Origin: Lunularia cruciata
Lineage: Eukaryota > Streptophyta > Marchantiopsida > Lunulariales > Lunulariaceae
Assembly: GCA_948567375.1 (NCBI GenBank)
Contig: OX419757.1
Span: 61,132,001 to 61,196,000 of the forward strand
Direction: 5' to 3'
DNA length: 64,000 bases
Position 1 is the first letter of the stretch; each line of letters begins with the position of its first letter. Under the pieces are notes generated by a model. That model was not told the origin of the DNA. It searched no databases and saw nothing but the letters and a program-made list of their open reading frames with translations. This document shows positions 11,803-22,878 of the stretch, one piece after another. Position numbers and translations under genes: made by a program.

Positions 11803-12745
11803 GCAGCCATCAGCCAGATCCTTCTCATTAAACCCTTACTCATGTCTTGTTGTCAACTATCAGCTAGATCTCTTCTCTTGAAATCTTTCTCATTCAATCC
11901 TTACAGCCTTGTCACTCTTCAGCAAGATCTCATCTCAAACATTTCTCATTAAACCCTTACTCTTGTCCTTCATCAGTCATCAGCCATCAGCCAGATCTCT
12001 TCTCTCAAAACCTTTCTCATTAAACCCTTACAGCCCTGTCACTCTTCAGCAAGTTCTCCTCTTGAACATTTGTTATTGATCCTTACTGCCCTGTCACTCT
12101 CATTCTCAAGGCTTCCCTTTGAAATATGCACTCTTTCTTCTTCCTATCAAAGCCCTTCAGAGCTCACTATCCTCCAAAACCCTCATCTCTTTTGATCTCT
12201 CTTCTCCTCTGTCTGATGCAAAACCCTATCCTCCCAAACCTCCTTCCTTCTTGTCACTCCCTTGTCATTGGTTCTCCAACTCATGCACACCTTTCTATTT
12301 GAAATTTTCTCTTCTCGACCATCTCTCTTGCACACTCCTACCCATTCCTCCCCATCCATCTCCTCCATTCACAAAAATTTCTCCCTTTCCTCCTTGAAAC
12401 CTCCTCTTTTCCAACAAGCCCTCATCCTTTCAATCCTAAACACTCTTTTCTCACAGTTTTGGTCAGACCTTAATGCTCAAACTTCCCTTTCCAATTCAGC
12501 TTATGACACACATAAACTCCCGAGCCAAGCAATATTAAAAAGAACTCTTGATTTAACAACAACACAAACTACTTTTGGCTTTGCAATAACATATCAAATA
12601 TTTCCAAGACAAGGTAGCATTAAATGACTTCCGAGACATAATGACATAAAAAAATCCAAGTTCCTTACAACTAGAAGAAGAGAAAAAAACTTTCACACCA
12701 AATGGCATGAAGGGTACACGTGGGCTATTTTCTTGATGACATTCA
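11803..12745 (-). repeat. Right part of family C 3' LTR with tandem array
   Basis: This continues the sequence left of E1. From about 11807 to 12110 there are roughly four to five degenerate 60-70 bp units sharing CTTTCTCATTAAACCCTTAC-like, CACTCTTCAGCAAG-like and TCAGCCAGATCT-like blocks. E1 landed within this array. On the minus strand the LTR would begin with TGAATGTCATC (right end 12745), preceded by the purine-rich tract GATTGGTGGGG (12756-12746), a plausible polypurine tract. The remaining stretch to 12745 is non-coding; the Ser/Pro-rich ORFs near 12119-12627 look accidental. Confidence 0.5.
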
Positions 12746-12766
12746 CCCCACCAATCTTGTATAGCC

Positions 12767-12771
12767 ACCGG
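12767..12771. repeat. Target-site duplication of A1, left copy (ACCGG)
   Basis: ACCGG immediately precedes the A1 5' LTR and is repeated exactly at 30695-30699, directly after the 3' LTR, 18 kb away. Five bp is the usual duplication length for plant Ty3/gypsy elements. Confidence 0.92.
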
Positions 12772-14775
12772 TGTGGTACCCATATTCTTCATTTTGGACG
12801 AGTTTCAAAGAAGAAGTGCCTTGCTGAAACCAAATTGAAACCAAATGGAGAAGAAACGAGTGGAAACTTGTATTTTGATCAGGCTTGAGAAAGTTGATTT
12901 TGTATTGGAGGAAGAAGGACTTGGATTTGATCAGACCTGAAGAAGGTTACTTTGTGTCAAGAGGAGGAAAAAACTTGGTTCAGACGTTGAAGGAGGGTTT
13001 CTTTACATTGGAATAGAGGTTACAGATTAGGATTACTGCGAGGGCTGTATCTCATTAAAGAAAAGTCCAAATCATGCATGCTATATGTTTTTGGAAGCCT
13101 CTTGTTTAGGGCTTTCTATTGCCATCAAAATCATAGAGTTCAAAGGTTTATAGAAGAAGTTACAATCATTTGAAGTTTTGGGAGTAGATGTACAAAGTAG
13201 TTGAAGGACTTTAGGTTGAGGTTCTTCAGGTTGGTGTCTTCAAGACTTGGAACTTTGGATTTTGGACCTTGGGTTTACATGACTTTGGATCTAAAGACTT
13301 TGGGTCTAAAGACTTTGCCTCAAGACAAATATGATTCAACCCGAGGTAGTCAGACCTCAAAGTGCAGTGAAGGTGACTTTGGGAATCTTGCCTGAGGCAT
13401 TAGAGGAAGTTAGAGTAGTGAAAGAAGATATTTAGGATACCCACAACTTCAATTTCAGTTTCGATTGAAGATATGATAGAATTAGAAGAGAAATAGTAGT
13501 AGTGAATGAACCCAAAGTGCAAGATTAGATAGTAAATGTCTTCGGGCCAATAACATGAGTGATTAGGGGAAATTGGGTTACAAATTGAAAATTTACTGTC
13601 TTTTGGTCAGTAACATGAGTGATTAGGGGAAAGTGGGTTACAAATTGAAGGCGTAGATAGTGTACCCATGCTTTCAATTACAATTCTTGATGATGACCTA
13701 GTAGAATTAACAAAGGAATTTGTAGTAGTTAGACCCAAAGTAATAGAGATAAGAGTGCAAGTGTCTTCAGATTTGACATTTGACACTTTAGAGAAGAGTG
13801 GGTCGCAACATAACGAGTTAAATAGAATACTTACTAGTGTAATTGCAGAAATGAGTGAAGAAGTAATAGAAATAGTGAAGGATTTAGTAGAATCAAATAG
13901 ACCCAAGGATAGAGTAGTGTGTGAAGTTACTTCGGGATGGGAAGCCCAAGAAGAAGTAGATATTGGATTGGAGTAGTAACTTTTTTGAGATTTGAAGAGG
14001 TAGATATGAAGAAGTGGTTTGTCATTTTGGATCTGTAGGTAGGAAAAGTTGTTTTAGAACGGTGTAGTTGTTAGTAATTGTTGTTTGCTTCACTATGTAA
14101 AGGTAACATTTTCAATCATATGTTGTTCAGTATTCATAATTTCTAAGAATAGATAAAGCAAAGTGTTGATTTTGGTCCTCATCACTTGAGCTTGATTCCG
14201 AGTATCAACAATGTGTATGTGTTTGTGAGTGTGTGGAGAATTTCAAAGTGCAAATTAGACTATGCTTGTTGGATGTTGGATTCCGCAGCCTTGATCTTCA
14301 TTATGTGTGTTTGATCTTGAGTGAAGTGCAATTGGAGCAATGCCTTGACAGATCTGAAAGGAATTGTACTGGTGGTAATGTTTTGCATTTGTGAGTGCAG
14401 CGCATTGTTTATGTGAAACAATTTTGATCAAGGAAGTTGTGCCTTTAGTGGAGGGGTGAAACACAATTATGAGGTGAAGTTGTTTTGTAGTGAAGTGCCA
14501 TTTTTGGAAGAAACTAAATCATCACAATCAAGATTGTTTGGAAAGACGTTATGGAGTTGTGATTAAGTATGACAAATTGTTGTGACGAGACGTCGAGTCA
14601 ATGCTTGTTACTCTCTTCTAGGTGTAGTTTCTACCTAAGAGATTAAAGACAAACCCAAGAAGAACTGAGATTGTAACTGTTTGCTTTGTATTCGGAAATT
14701 TTTGACTAGTATCTCTACGGGAACAAACTTTACTTACATGATTATCGCAAAAGTGATATTTTCTGGGTTGTCACA
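12772..14775 (+). repeat. 5' LTR of A1 (2.0 kb short type)
   Basis: It runs from TGTGGTACCC to GGGTTGTCACA. Compared with the 3.6-3.9 kb LTRs it shares the first 100 bp or so and the last 1.3 kb. It has lost frame alpha and most of beta, and instead carries degenerate repeats around 13200-13340 (several ACTTTGGGTCTAAAG-like units). A TATA-like TATGTAAAG lies at about 14094. The 5' and 3' LTRs differ at many positions (roughly one base in ten in the first 140 bp), so A1 is much older than B1. Confidence 0.88.
13668..13976 (+). pseudogene. C-terminal remnant of LTR frame beta in the short LTR
   Basis: A 102-codon open stretch ends with EEVDIGLE and two stops. It matches the extreme C-terminus of frame beta in the long LTRs, including the TLEKSGS and RPKDRVVCEVTSG blocks. 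These blocks are preceded by a diverged second copy (FVVVRPKVIEIRVQV). The globular and coiled-coil parts are absent, so the short LTR derives from an ORF-carrying LTR or kept only its tail. No function is expected. Confidence 0.6.
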
Positions 14776-14782
14776 TGATTTT

Positions 14783-14800
14783 TGGCACCGTTGCCGGGGA
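14783..14800 (+). other. Primer binding site of A1 (tRNA-Asp type)
   Basis: TGGCACCGTTGCCGGGGA starts seven bases after the LTR end. It closely resembles the known Athila-type site complementary to the 3' end of plant tRNA-Asp. It would prime reverse transcription. Confidence 0.85.
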
Positions 14801-14861
14801 TAAAAATCTTAGAAGTGGAAGAATACAAAGCCAATTTTGAACCTGGGTGTCAAAGCAATAT

Positions 14862-16735
14862 GAATGTCAGCATTGAGAGAACAACAAGAAGAGAGAGTTT
14901 GAAGATGAACATTGCATCGTGAAGAAGAAGAATGCCTGAAGATCCAATAGACTTTTGATGATACCAAATAAGAGGCTTATGACATTCAACTTCTTCATGA
15001 AATGCAAGAAGCTTTGCAAGAACTTGAACAAAAGAAACAAAAAGGCGGATGGCAAGGCTACTTCTCGTCTCCCTCTTCCAAGAAGAAGAAAGACTCAAGT
15101 GGGCCGACATATTCATTACGCCTCAGTACACTAACTTCCCCTAAAGCTATAAAGGAAGTAAAATTTATCAAGAATTTTGTTTGGGAAAAGACAGCATGAA
15201 CACTCACGGAAGAAGAGTGTCAACATCTTCTACACATGATCCCTTGATTTTCTTGAAGGAATTTCAAAGAACACTTTGAAGGTGTTGAACCTCTTGCTTC
15301 TACTCGGGTTGAAATTGATACAAATAGAGAAGAAGAAATCATCCAAGAAGACCCCACTTTGAACTTGACCAATTGGAACCCTTGGACTATCAACACGGCA
15401 TTGATACCAACCGGTTCCTCGGGCCCATCAAGTTCAAACTTACAACAGCCGATCCCATCGAGTCAAACAATGACTTTTTTACTTTTCACCCAACATGCCT
15501 ATCAAAAGTACAAGGGGACAGAACAAGACAAAGATCCTGATGAATTTATTAAGGAATTTGAAGTCACCTCCTTTGCCAACAAGGAACATGACTTGGCGGA
15601 TTACGTGCAAATTTTCCCAAGTTTGCTTTGAAAGAAAGCTTGGAGTTGGTACACCCATGTAACCCAAAAGGGGTTTGTACATAAAAACTAGGAGGACTTG
15701 AGAAATGATTTCCTGGAACGCTTCTGGGAAGTTGATATGAGCATTTTTGTGGCACTCAATGATTTGGACAGAGGCAAGAAGGAGAAGTTGAGAGACTATT
15801 CTGAGCGGTTCATGGCGCTCTTGAACCAAGTACCAAAGCATTCAAGTGTGGTAGGTTACTCCAATGCCCAAGCCATTACTTGGTACATGGGAGGACTTTC
15901 ACATGAGATTCACATCTTTGCCAAGGAGAGGAATGTAACCTCCTTGGATAAAGTACTCAAACATGTTGCCCGGTATGAGGCGGCTCACCTCTCACTCTGC
16001 CGGTAATCAAAGAAATCAAGAGAAGAAAGGCAAGAAGCTCAAAAGAAGAGCTTCTCGGAGTACATCCTCTTCTTCAGAGGAATCCTCCACATCTTTGAGT
16101 TCTTCTTTGGAATCCGAAGAAGAATACAAAGACGTGGGGGCAAGAAACCATTGACACCCCCAGCAAAGAGTGTACATAAGGCAGATACCAAGCTGGATGC
16201 CCTTATAAAGGAGTTTTTGGATTTTGAGATCTAGATGATTGGAGCAAAGGACCAAAGGAAGCCTCCATCATTTGGCAGATCCAACATATGATGCACGGCA
16301 TGTGGCAAGTCAGGCCATGCAAACACGGAATGCAATACTCCTAATGCATTTCTGGTGCAGCAGATTGATTGGGTTCCGGGATGGAACAAGGAAGAGGAAG
16401 AGGAAGAGGAGGTGGTGTACCAAACCCAAGAGGTACCGCCTCAAGCAAGCACATCATACCAAGGTCCAAGGTATGGACCAAGGGAGTATAAACCCAATGC
16501 TCCCCCACAAAGACCACCAATAAGCAACCAAAATTGACCTCAGAATGTTGCACCTAGAGCATGTTACAATTGTGGCTTGATGGGACATTGGTCTCCAAAC
16601 TGTCCGGAGCCAAGACAACAAATTGGGTATGTTCTACTATGTGGAAATCGTAAAGGATTGGGTCATACAAGCAACCAATGCCCTCATCCACCAAACCCGA
16701 AGCCGCATGTAAAATATGTATAGACCTTGGCAGAG
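14862..16735 (+). pseudogene. Family A gag of A1
   Basis: Broken frames, in order: a Glu/Lys-rich N-terminus (14862-15199), a linker with HAYQKYKGTEQDKDPDEF (15359-15631) and a gag core (15698-16006: NDFLERFWEVD, KLRDYSERFMALLNQVPK, SLDKVLKHVARYE). After these come a Ser-rich stretch and a zinc knuckle CYNCGLMGHWSPNC (16562-16603) of CX2CX4HX4C form. A second knuckle after it is degenerate. Gag would assemble the particle and bind RNA. Several stops and frame changes separate the pieces, so no gag protein can be made. Confidence 0.85.
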
Positions 16736-17245
16736 CGTACTGCACTTCAGGCAAAGGGTGATACCAATGTAAATTGTATAACAGTTGAGGAGGAGAGACC
16801 TCAAGGAGGGAGCCCGGCCTATGAAGGAGAATAGCCAGACCTTAAAATTTTGAAGATTGAGACGCGCACCAATAAAAAGAAGCGTGATCCCGAGGAATTG
16901 AGTACAACCTTTTCATCCTCACAAAAGGCAAAGAGGCTATGCCCAAAGTCTTCTTTCTACCAAGGAGGAAAAGATTATCACAAAAGCCAAAGCTAAAGCC
17001 TTGCAGAAAGAGCTTAAGGAAGCGGTACTCAAAACTCTGGAATTGAGTTTGGAGGAGGAGACGAAGACAAAGCCTCCAGTTTTTTTGGTGGACATCAGAT
17101 CCAAAGTAAAGAATCTGATCCAAGCCAAGGTGGGCCAATCCAAGGAACCTAGGATCAAGACCACTAGTACTTTATCACCATCAAGAAGCACTCCAAACTC
17201 AAATTTGAACATGGAGAGACTTCAAACCTGAAGCCAAAGGCAAAG

Positions 17246-17775
17246 ATGGTGAAATTGGGAGAAGTAACTCAATACAATATTGTAGTGGATTTGGCATCCA
17301 CGAGTGCAAACATCATATTCAAGCAATTGTGGGAAGAGAATAAGTTGTACAAGAGGCAGCTAAATTTTGCCCTAAAGAAAGTAAGGACAATGTCTAAAAA
17401 AGACTTGCATGCCATTTATCGTATTGAACAAGAGGATTTGGGATCTCCCAAAGTTGATGCGGAGATTACAAGGTGCATGATTAAATTGGTACCCATTGAT
17501 TTGGGCTCCGGTGTGAACGTCATGACTGAAGATATTGCAAATTGACAGAGGTATTATACGTTTGAGCCAACACCTCGCGCCTTGAAATTTGTACACCACC
17601 CCAAGAGACGGCCGTTGGGCATGCTGTCAAACATAACCACGATCATTGGAGGGGTGCCCTTCAAGTTGAATTGTGTTGCAACTAGTGGCCAAAATTGGTT
17701 ACCACTATTGATTGGAAGTCCTTGGTTGTACAATGCCCAAGTTGTGGTGGATTGGCACCAGTAGAAGTTGCGGTT
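17246..17775 (+). pseudogene. Family A aspartic protease of A1
   Basis: The frame contains PIDLGSGVNVM, with the catalytic Asp codon at 17498-17500, in the D-L-G form seen in some plant gypsy elements instead of D-T/S-G. The later LLIGSPWLYNAQVVVDW block matches the family's LIGRPWLY hydrophobic motif. A stop near 17545 separates the two halves. The protease would cut the polyprotein. A charged region upstream (16820-17231) is the gag-protease linker. Confidence 0.8.
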
Positions 17776-18034
17776 TAATGACATTTCGTCCAAAGACCAG
17801 AAGCTGGTGCCCGTGAGTTGGACAAAGGTTCCCCATCTTGGAGAAAAAAGTTTTTTGGAAGACAAGGACAAGTCCGAAGACTTATTGTCTTTATCCTCAA
17901 AAGATTCCAAAGACAAAATCCAAGTCAATTTGTTGGAATGTTATGAGGTAGACGTTGAAGATGAAGACCCATATGACCTCGCCTTAGGTGAACATGACTT
18001 GGAGGAAGGGGGTTTGATTGCAGCTTGACTTGGA

Positions 18035-19600
18035 TTGAGCCAAGTGAGTCATGTCAAAGGAGTCATCAACCTCAATGATTGTCAAGATGTTGTCTTGACC
18101 AAAGGAAAAATTTTGAAAATTTTGAAGACAATCAATTTAGAGGAGTTGGTAGGATACACTGCCCTATTTATAGAATTCCAGGATGTATTTGCATGGTCTA
18201 TTGATCAAATGCCGGGTATTCCATGAGAATTTGGAGAACACCGGATTGATCTGGTTGAAGGCATAGTTCCGGTCTGGCAAAGACAATACCGCCTAAACCC
18301 AAAGTACTTGCTTTTGGTGAAAGAGGAAATCAACAAGTACTTGGGGGCCAGAATAATCTTTTGTGTCTTAAGCAGTGAGTGGGTCTCACCCATTTTCCTT
18401 GTTCCAAAGAAGAAAACGGGGAAGATTTGAGTGTGCCAAGATTTCCGCAAATTGGATGTAGGAAGGATGACAAGGAAGGATGACAAGGAAGGATCATCAT
18501 CCCTTGCCTTTTACCGATACAATTTTGGACCAAGTAGCCGGTCATCCTTGTTACAGTTTTCTCAATGGATTTTTAGTGTACAATCAAGTATCCATCCAAG
18601 AAGAGGACAAGGATAAGACTACATTCACTACCAATTGGAGCACTTTTGCTTACAATCAAATGCCCTTTGGGTTGTGTAATGCTCCCACTACTTTTCAGCG
18701 GATGATGAATTCAATATTCAATGATTTTCTATGCAAATTTGTGGAAGTCTTCATTGATGATTTTTGTGTGTTTGGGCAAAAAGATGTACATTTGGATTAC
18801 CTTCGCCAAACTTTTGGAAGGTATCATTTTGACATTTTGTCATTACACCCAGAGAAATGCTTCCTTGCAATGAAGGAGGGAATTCTCTGGAGCATCGGGT
18901 GTCAAGCCAAGGTATTGAAGTCGATGTCAAGAACGTTAAAGTAATCTTGGTCTTGGAATTACCTAAGAATATTTGGGACCTGAGAGCTTCTTGGGACATG
19001 TTGGATACTATAGATGCTTTGTCTCAAATTATGCGCTACTTGCTGTAACCCTGACAAAGCTTCTGAAGAAGTCCAAAGCCTATCTATGGGAAGCAAGTCA
19101 AAAAGAAGCTTTCTAGGTATTGAAGAAGAAATTGGTTGAAGCACCAATCATGAGGGCCCTAAATTGGGAAGTCCCTTTTCATGTATATGTGGATACTTTG
19201 TCCATGGAAATTGGAGTAGACTTGAGTCAAAAGGATGACAAGAAGAAGGATTACCCAATCTATTATGCCAGCCAACAACTTTCAGTTTTAGAGAAGAACT
19301 ATTTGACGACTAAAAGAGAAGCACTCCAAATAATGTATGCTTGCAAAAAGAAAATTCCACTACCTGTTCAGATACAAGTTTGTCTTCTATGTTGACCATT
19401 ATGCGTTGCAACATTTGGTCAAGAAGGCAGATTTGTCTAGGTAAATTGCGAGATGGATCTTGTTACTACAAGAATTCACATATACTATACAAGTAAGGAA
19501 AGGAGCTTCACATTCTAACATGGACTTCTTATCCAGGTTAGAAACTCAAGACCTAGAATGGAAGATTGATGATTGGTTCCCTAACAAAGAGCTCTATCAT
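18035..19600 (+). pseudogene. Family A reverse transcriptase and RNase H of A1
   Basis: RT pieces: the upstream connection (FIEFQDVFAWSIDQMPGIP, 18165-18226), HPCYSFLNGF at about 18543, PFGLCNAPTTFQRMMNS at about 18663 and the catalytic box FIDDFCVFGQ at about 18750. The thumb and RNase H follow (VYVDTLSMEIGVDLSQ at about 19180, YYASQQLSVLEKNY, then LSRLETQD). A local duplication of GGATGACAAGGAA-like sequence near 18465-18495 and several stops break the frame. It would copy element RNA to DNA and remove the RNA strand. Confidence 0.85.
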
Positions 19601-19699
19601 TTGATAGCAATGTGAAGAACAAGGTATGCAGCTAAATATCACTATCTGCATACTCTCTAGTGTCCTGATGGGCTGGACCTGGAGCAAAGGGTAGTCTTT

Positions 19700-20929
19700 C
19701 TTAGGAAAATGGAGCCATATCAGCTGAAACACAACATTTTATTCAAGATGGGCAAAGATTAAGTACTTCGGCAATGCTTGGAGTCATATGAAGTAGGAGA
19801 AGTAATTGAGTCTTTATGCTCTAAAGCATCTGGAGGACACTATACCTTGAAGAATACTATAAAGAAGATTCTTTTCTTGGGGGACTAGTGGCCTACAATG
19901 TACAAAGATACGCATGCCCATATCTGAAGTTGTGACGCTTGTCAGAGAATGGAGAAGCCGATTGCTACTTCCCAATGGCCTTTGAGACCAATTTTACCAT
20001 TGGCCCCACTTGAGAAATGGGAAATAGATTTTGTAGGACCAATACAACCGGTAACCCGAGTCAAGAGAAAACAATACATTTTGGTTTGCACTGACTATGC
20101 TACCAAGATGGTCGAAGCTGAAGCAACTCATAGAGATGATGCAAAAATAGTGGCATAATTTTTCTTTTGAAATATCATCTCCCAATACGGATGTCCTCTA
20201 GAATTGGTCAGTGACAAAGGGACACATTTCTTGAACTTGGTGATGGATGCATTAACTAAATACTTTCAAATTAAACATTGAAAGACAACTCCTTATAATC
20301 CAAAAGCAAACTGCCTAATGGAAAAGGCAAATGGGTTACTTTGTAAAATTCTGAAGAAGGTGACTATCAATTATGCCTATGACTAGGATAAAAAGTTACC
20401 AGCCGCATTGTGGGCATATCAAATGATAGAAAAGATCACAACCAAGCAAACTCCACACTTCTTGACATACGGCTTGCACCCCATACTACCAGTTGAATTT
20501 GAAGTCCCAATATATTGGATTCTCTATGAGGAAGAATTGTTGGAGGAAGAGAGTCAGGATCTCTGGATCCATCAATTGATGTGGTTAGAAGAGAAAAGAG
20601 ATAATGCAATGCAAACCACAAAAGAAGTACAAGAATAGAGGAAAGTCAGGGACAATAAGCCCATCAAGCCTATGATTATACACAAAGGAGACTTGGTTTT
20701 GTTATATGACAATTGCCAAATATTTTTTCCAAGTAAACTGCATTTAAGATGGATGGGTCCCTATCAAATCCTTCATCTGTATGACAACAGGTCCATTCAA
20801 CTTGCAGACTTGAAAGTGCAACCATTTGCCACTCGAGTGAACAGGTGGAGAGTTTGGAGATATTGGACCATAGTCTCAGAGGTCTCTAAGACACCCAAGG
20901 TCTATGTTTATGAGGATGCTCACATTTGA
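19700..20929 (+). pseudogene. Family A integrase of A1
   Basis: Zinc-binding N-terminus (about 19800-19950), then the catalytic core: WEIDFVGPIQPVTR at about 20019 with the first Asp, CTDYATKMVEAEAT, a second Asp in LVSDKGTHF at about 20200, and the Glu region near 20310-20330. The C-terminal part (20672-20929) is open and ends KVYVYEDAHI. Stops interrupt the core. No chromodomain is recognisable after the core. It would insert element cDNA into the genome. Confidence 0.85.
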
Positions 20930-20940
20930 GGGAGGGGGTA
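20928..20940 (+). other. Polypurine tract of A1
   Basis: GAGGGAGGGGGTA lies directly upstream of the 3' LTR start TGTGGTACCC. It overlaps the last base or two of the integrase stop codon. It would be the plus-strand primer. Confidence 0.85.
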
Positions 20941-22059
20941 TGTGGTACCCACCTTTTTCATTTTGGATGAGTTTTAAAGAAGAAGTGCCTTGTTGAAACC
21001 AAATTGAAACCAAATGGAGAAGAAATGAGGAGAAACTTGTGTTTTGATCAGGCATGAGGAAGTAGACTTTGTATTGAAGAAAGGACTCGGATTTGATCAG
21101 ACTTGAAGAAGCTTACTTTGTGTCAGAGGAGGAAAAAACTCAGATCAGATGCTGAACAAGGGTTTCTTTGCATCGGAATGGAGGTTATAGAGTAGGATTA
21201 TGGCAAGGGCTGTATCTCATTAAGGAAAAGTCCAAATCATGCATGCTATATTTCATTGGAAGCGTCTTGTTCAGTGCTTTCTATTGTTATCAAAATCCTA
21301 GAGTTTATAGTTTTTGGTAGAAGAAGTTACAATCATTTGAAGTTTTGGGAGTAGATGTACAAAGTAGTTGAAGGACTTCGGGTTGAGGCTCTTTGGGTTG
21401 GTGTCTTTGGGACTTGGAACTTCAGATTTTAGACTTTGGGTTAACATGACTTTGGGTCTAAAGACTTTGCCTCAAGACAAATATGATTCAACCCGAGGTA
21501 GTTGGACTTCAGAGTGCAGTGAAGGTGACTTTGGGAATTTTGCCAGAGGCATTAGAGGAAGTTAGAGTAGGGAAAGAAGATATTTATGATACCCACAACT
21601 TCAATTTCAGTTCCAATTGAAGATATGATAGAATTAGAAGACAAATAGCAGTAGTGTATGAACCCAAAGTGCAAGATCAGATAGGAAGTGTCTTTGGGTC
21701 AGTAATATGAGTGATTAGAGGAAAGTGGGTTACAAATTGAAAGCATAGATAGTGTATCCATGCTTTCAATTACAATTCTTGATGATGACATGGTAGAATT
21801 AACAAAGGAATTTAAAGTCGTTAGACCCAAAGTAATAAGATAGGAGTGGAGGTGTCTTTGGATTTGACATTTGACACTAAGAGAAGAGTGGGTCGGAAGA
21901 TAAGGAGTTAAATAGAATACTTACTAGTGTAATTGCAGATATGAGTGAAGAAGTAGTAAAAATAGTGAAGGATTTAGTAGAATCAAATAGACCCAAGGAT
22001 AGAGTAGTATGTGAAGTTACTTTGGGAGTGGAAGCCCGAGAAGAAGTAGACATCGGATC
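20941..22059 (+). repeat. 3' LTR of A1, left part
   Basis: It matches the A1 5' LTR from TGTGGTACCC on, including the ACTTTGGGTCTAAAG-like repeats. It is cut inside the EEVDIGS codons of the frame beta remnant by B1. The last four bases GATC are repeated on the far side of B1. Confidence 0.9.
22056..22059. repeat. Target-site duplication of B1, left copy (GATC)
   Basis: GATC precedes the B1 left LTR and recurs at 29890-29893 after the right LTR. Other family A LTRs show the uninterrupted site (57985 region), which supports a 4-bp rather than 5-bp duplication. Confidence 0.85.
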
Positions 22060-22749
22060 TGTGAGCCGGCCTGTCTCTCACTCAGGATGAACCTCTGATG
22101 GCTATTATGGTAGCGCACCATGGACTAAGAAGGCAAGGAACCCCAACTCCATCATACTCCTCCAAGGCTAACACTCCAAGACTCAAGACATTGCTCACTA
22201 GAGAACTCAATGAGAGAGAGATAGTTGCAAATGAAAGGATGATGAGTACCTCCTCACCCCTTGTTTATATACTTGTGAAATAGTTACGTACCAAAGTTAC
22301 TAATTACCGTAGTAACTCAAGTTACTAGACTAAAAGTCAAGTAAAGTCAAAAAGTAGAAAGGACTATCCATTCACATGGGCATATTCCCCTAAACATGTG
22401 GTCTTATCTTGACCCAACCACTAAGTCAAGGATTCCTTCACATGGGCTATCCTTGGAATAAAGAAGAATCCAAAAGAAAAAGGTTTGCGGGCCCAAGAGT
22501 TCTCAACTCTTTCCTCAAAGCCAAACACCTAGGAATAATGCCAAGTCAACACACTAAAATCCAAAAAAGTGGTGCTCATCTTTTCTACTTCCTCTAAAGT
22601 AAGGTCCACTCTATCTTAGCTATGACTAACTTTAGCTAACCATGACTAATATAGAACCATCCTTTATCTCTATAAATAATATCTCTTAAGTACTTGTAAT
22701 ACCAAGCTAAATATCACAATACCACACACATGTACAAATGGGTGTTACA
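22060..22749 (-). repeat. B1 3' LTR (left)
   Basis: On the minus strand it starts TGTAACACCC and ends CCGGCTCACA. It contains a likely TATA (TATAAATAA region near 22670-22680 read in reverse) and AT-rich blocks. It is 690 bp, the same length as its partner. Confidence 0.95.
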
Positions 22750-22762
22750 TTTACCCCCGGAC
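22750..22762 (-). other. Polypurine tract of B1
   Basis: On the minus strand GTCCGGGGGTAAA ends exactly at the 3' LTR start. The G5 core and position are as expected for plus-strand priming. Confidence 0.75.
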
Positions 22763-22878
22763 TAAGTTTTCACTTTGTCCTCAAAGTGAAGTTCTCTCTA
22801 CCTTCTATGGTACATCTTCAACTTATCATGGTTAATCCTATCAAAGTATCTTCCTCCCAACTCCTTGAGATCATAGGT

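Noticed and set aside
2836-11807. Target-site duplication for E1
   Set aside because: TCAAT and GCAGC do not match under any small shift. The insertion lies in a tandem array, so recombination may have altered a flank.
12119-12627. Proline-rich ORFs as secreted plant peptides
   Set aside because: They lie inside the inferred family C LTR. Composition explains the open frames, and there is no family resemblance.
22060-22749. Small ORF (61 codons) repeated in both B1 LTRs as an LTR-encoded peptide
   Set aside because: It recurs only because the LTRs are nearly identical, has no codon bias evidence, and is interrupted or changed in the solo and partial B LTRs.
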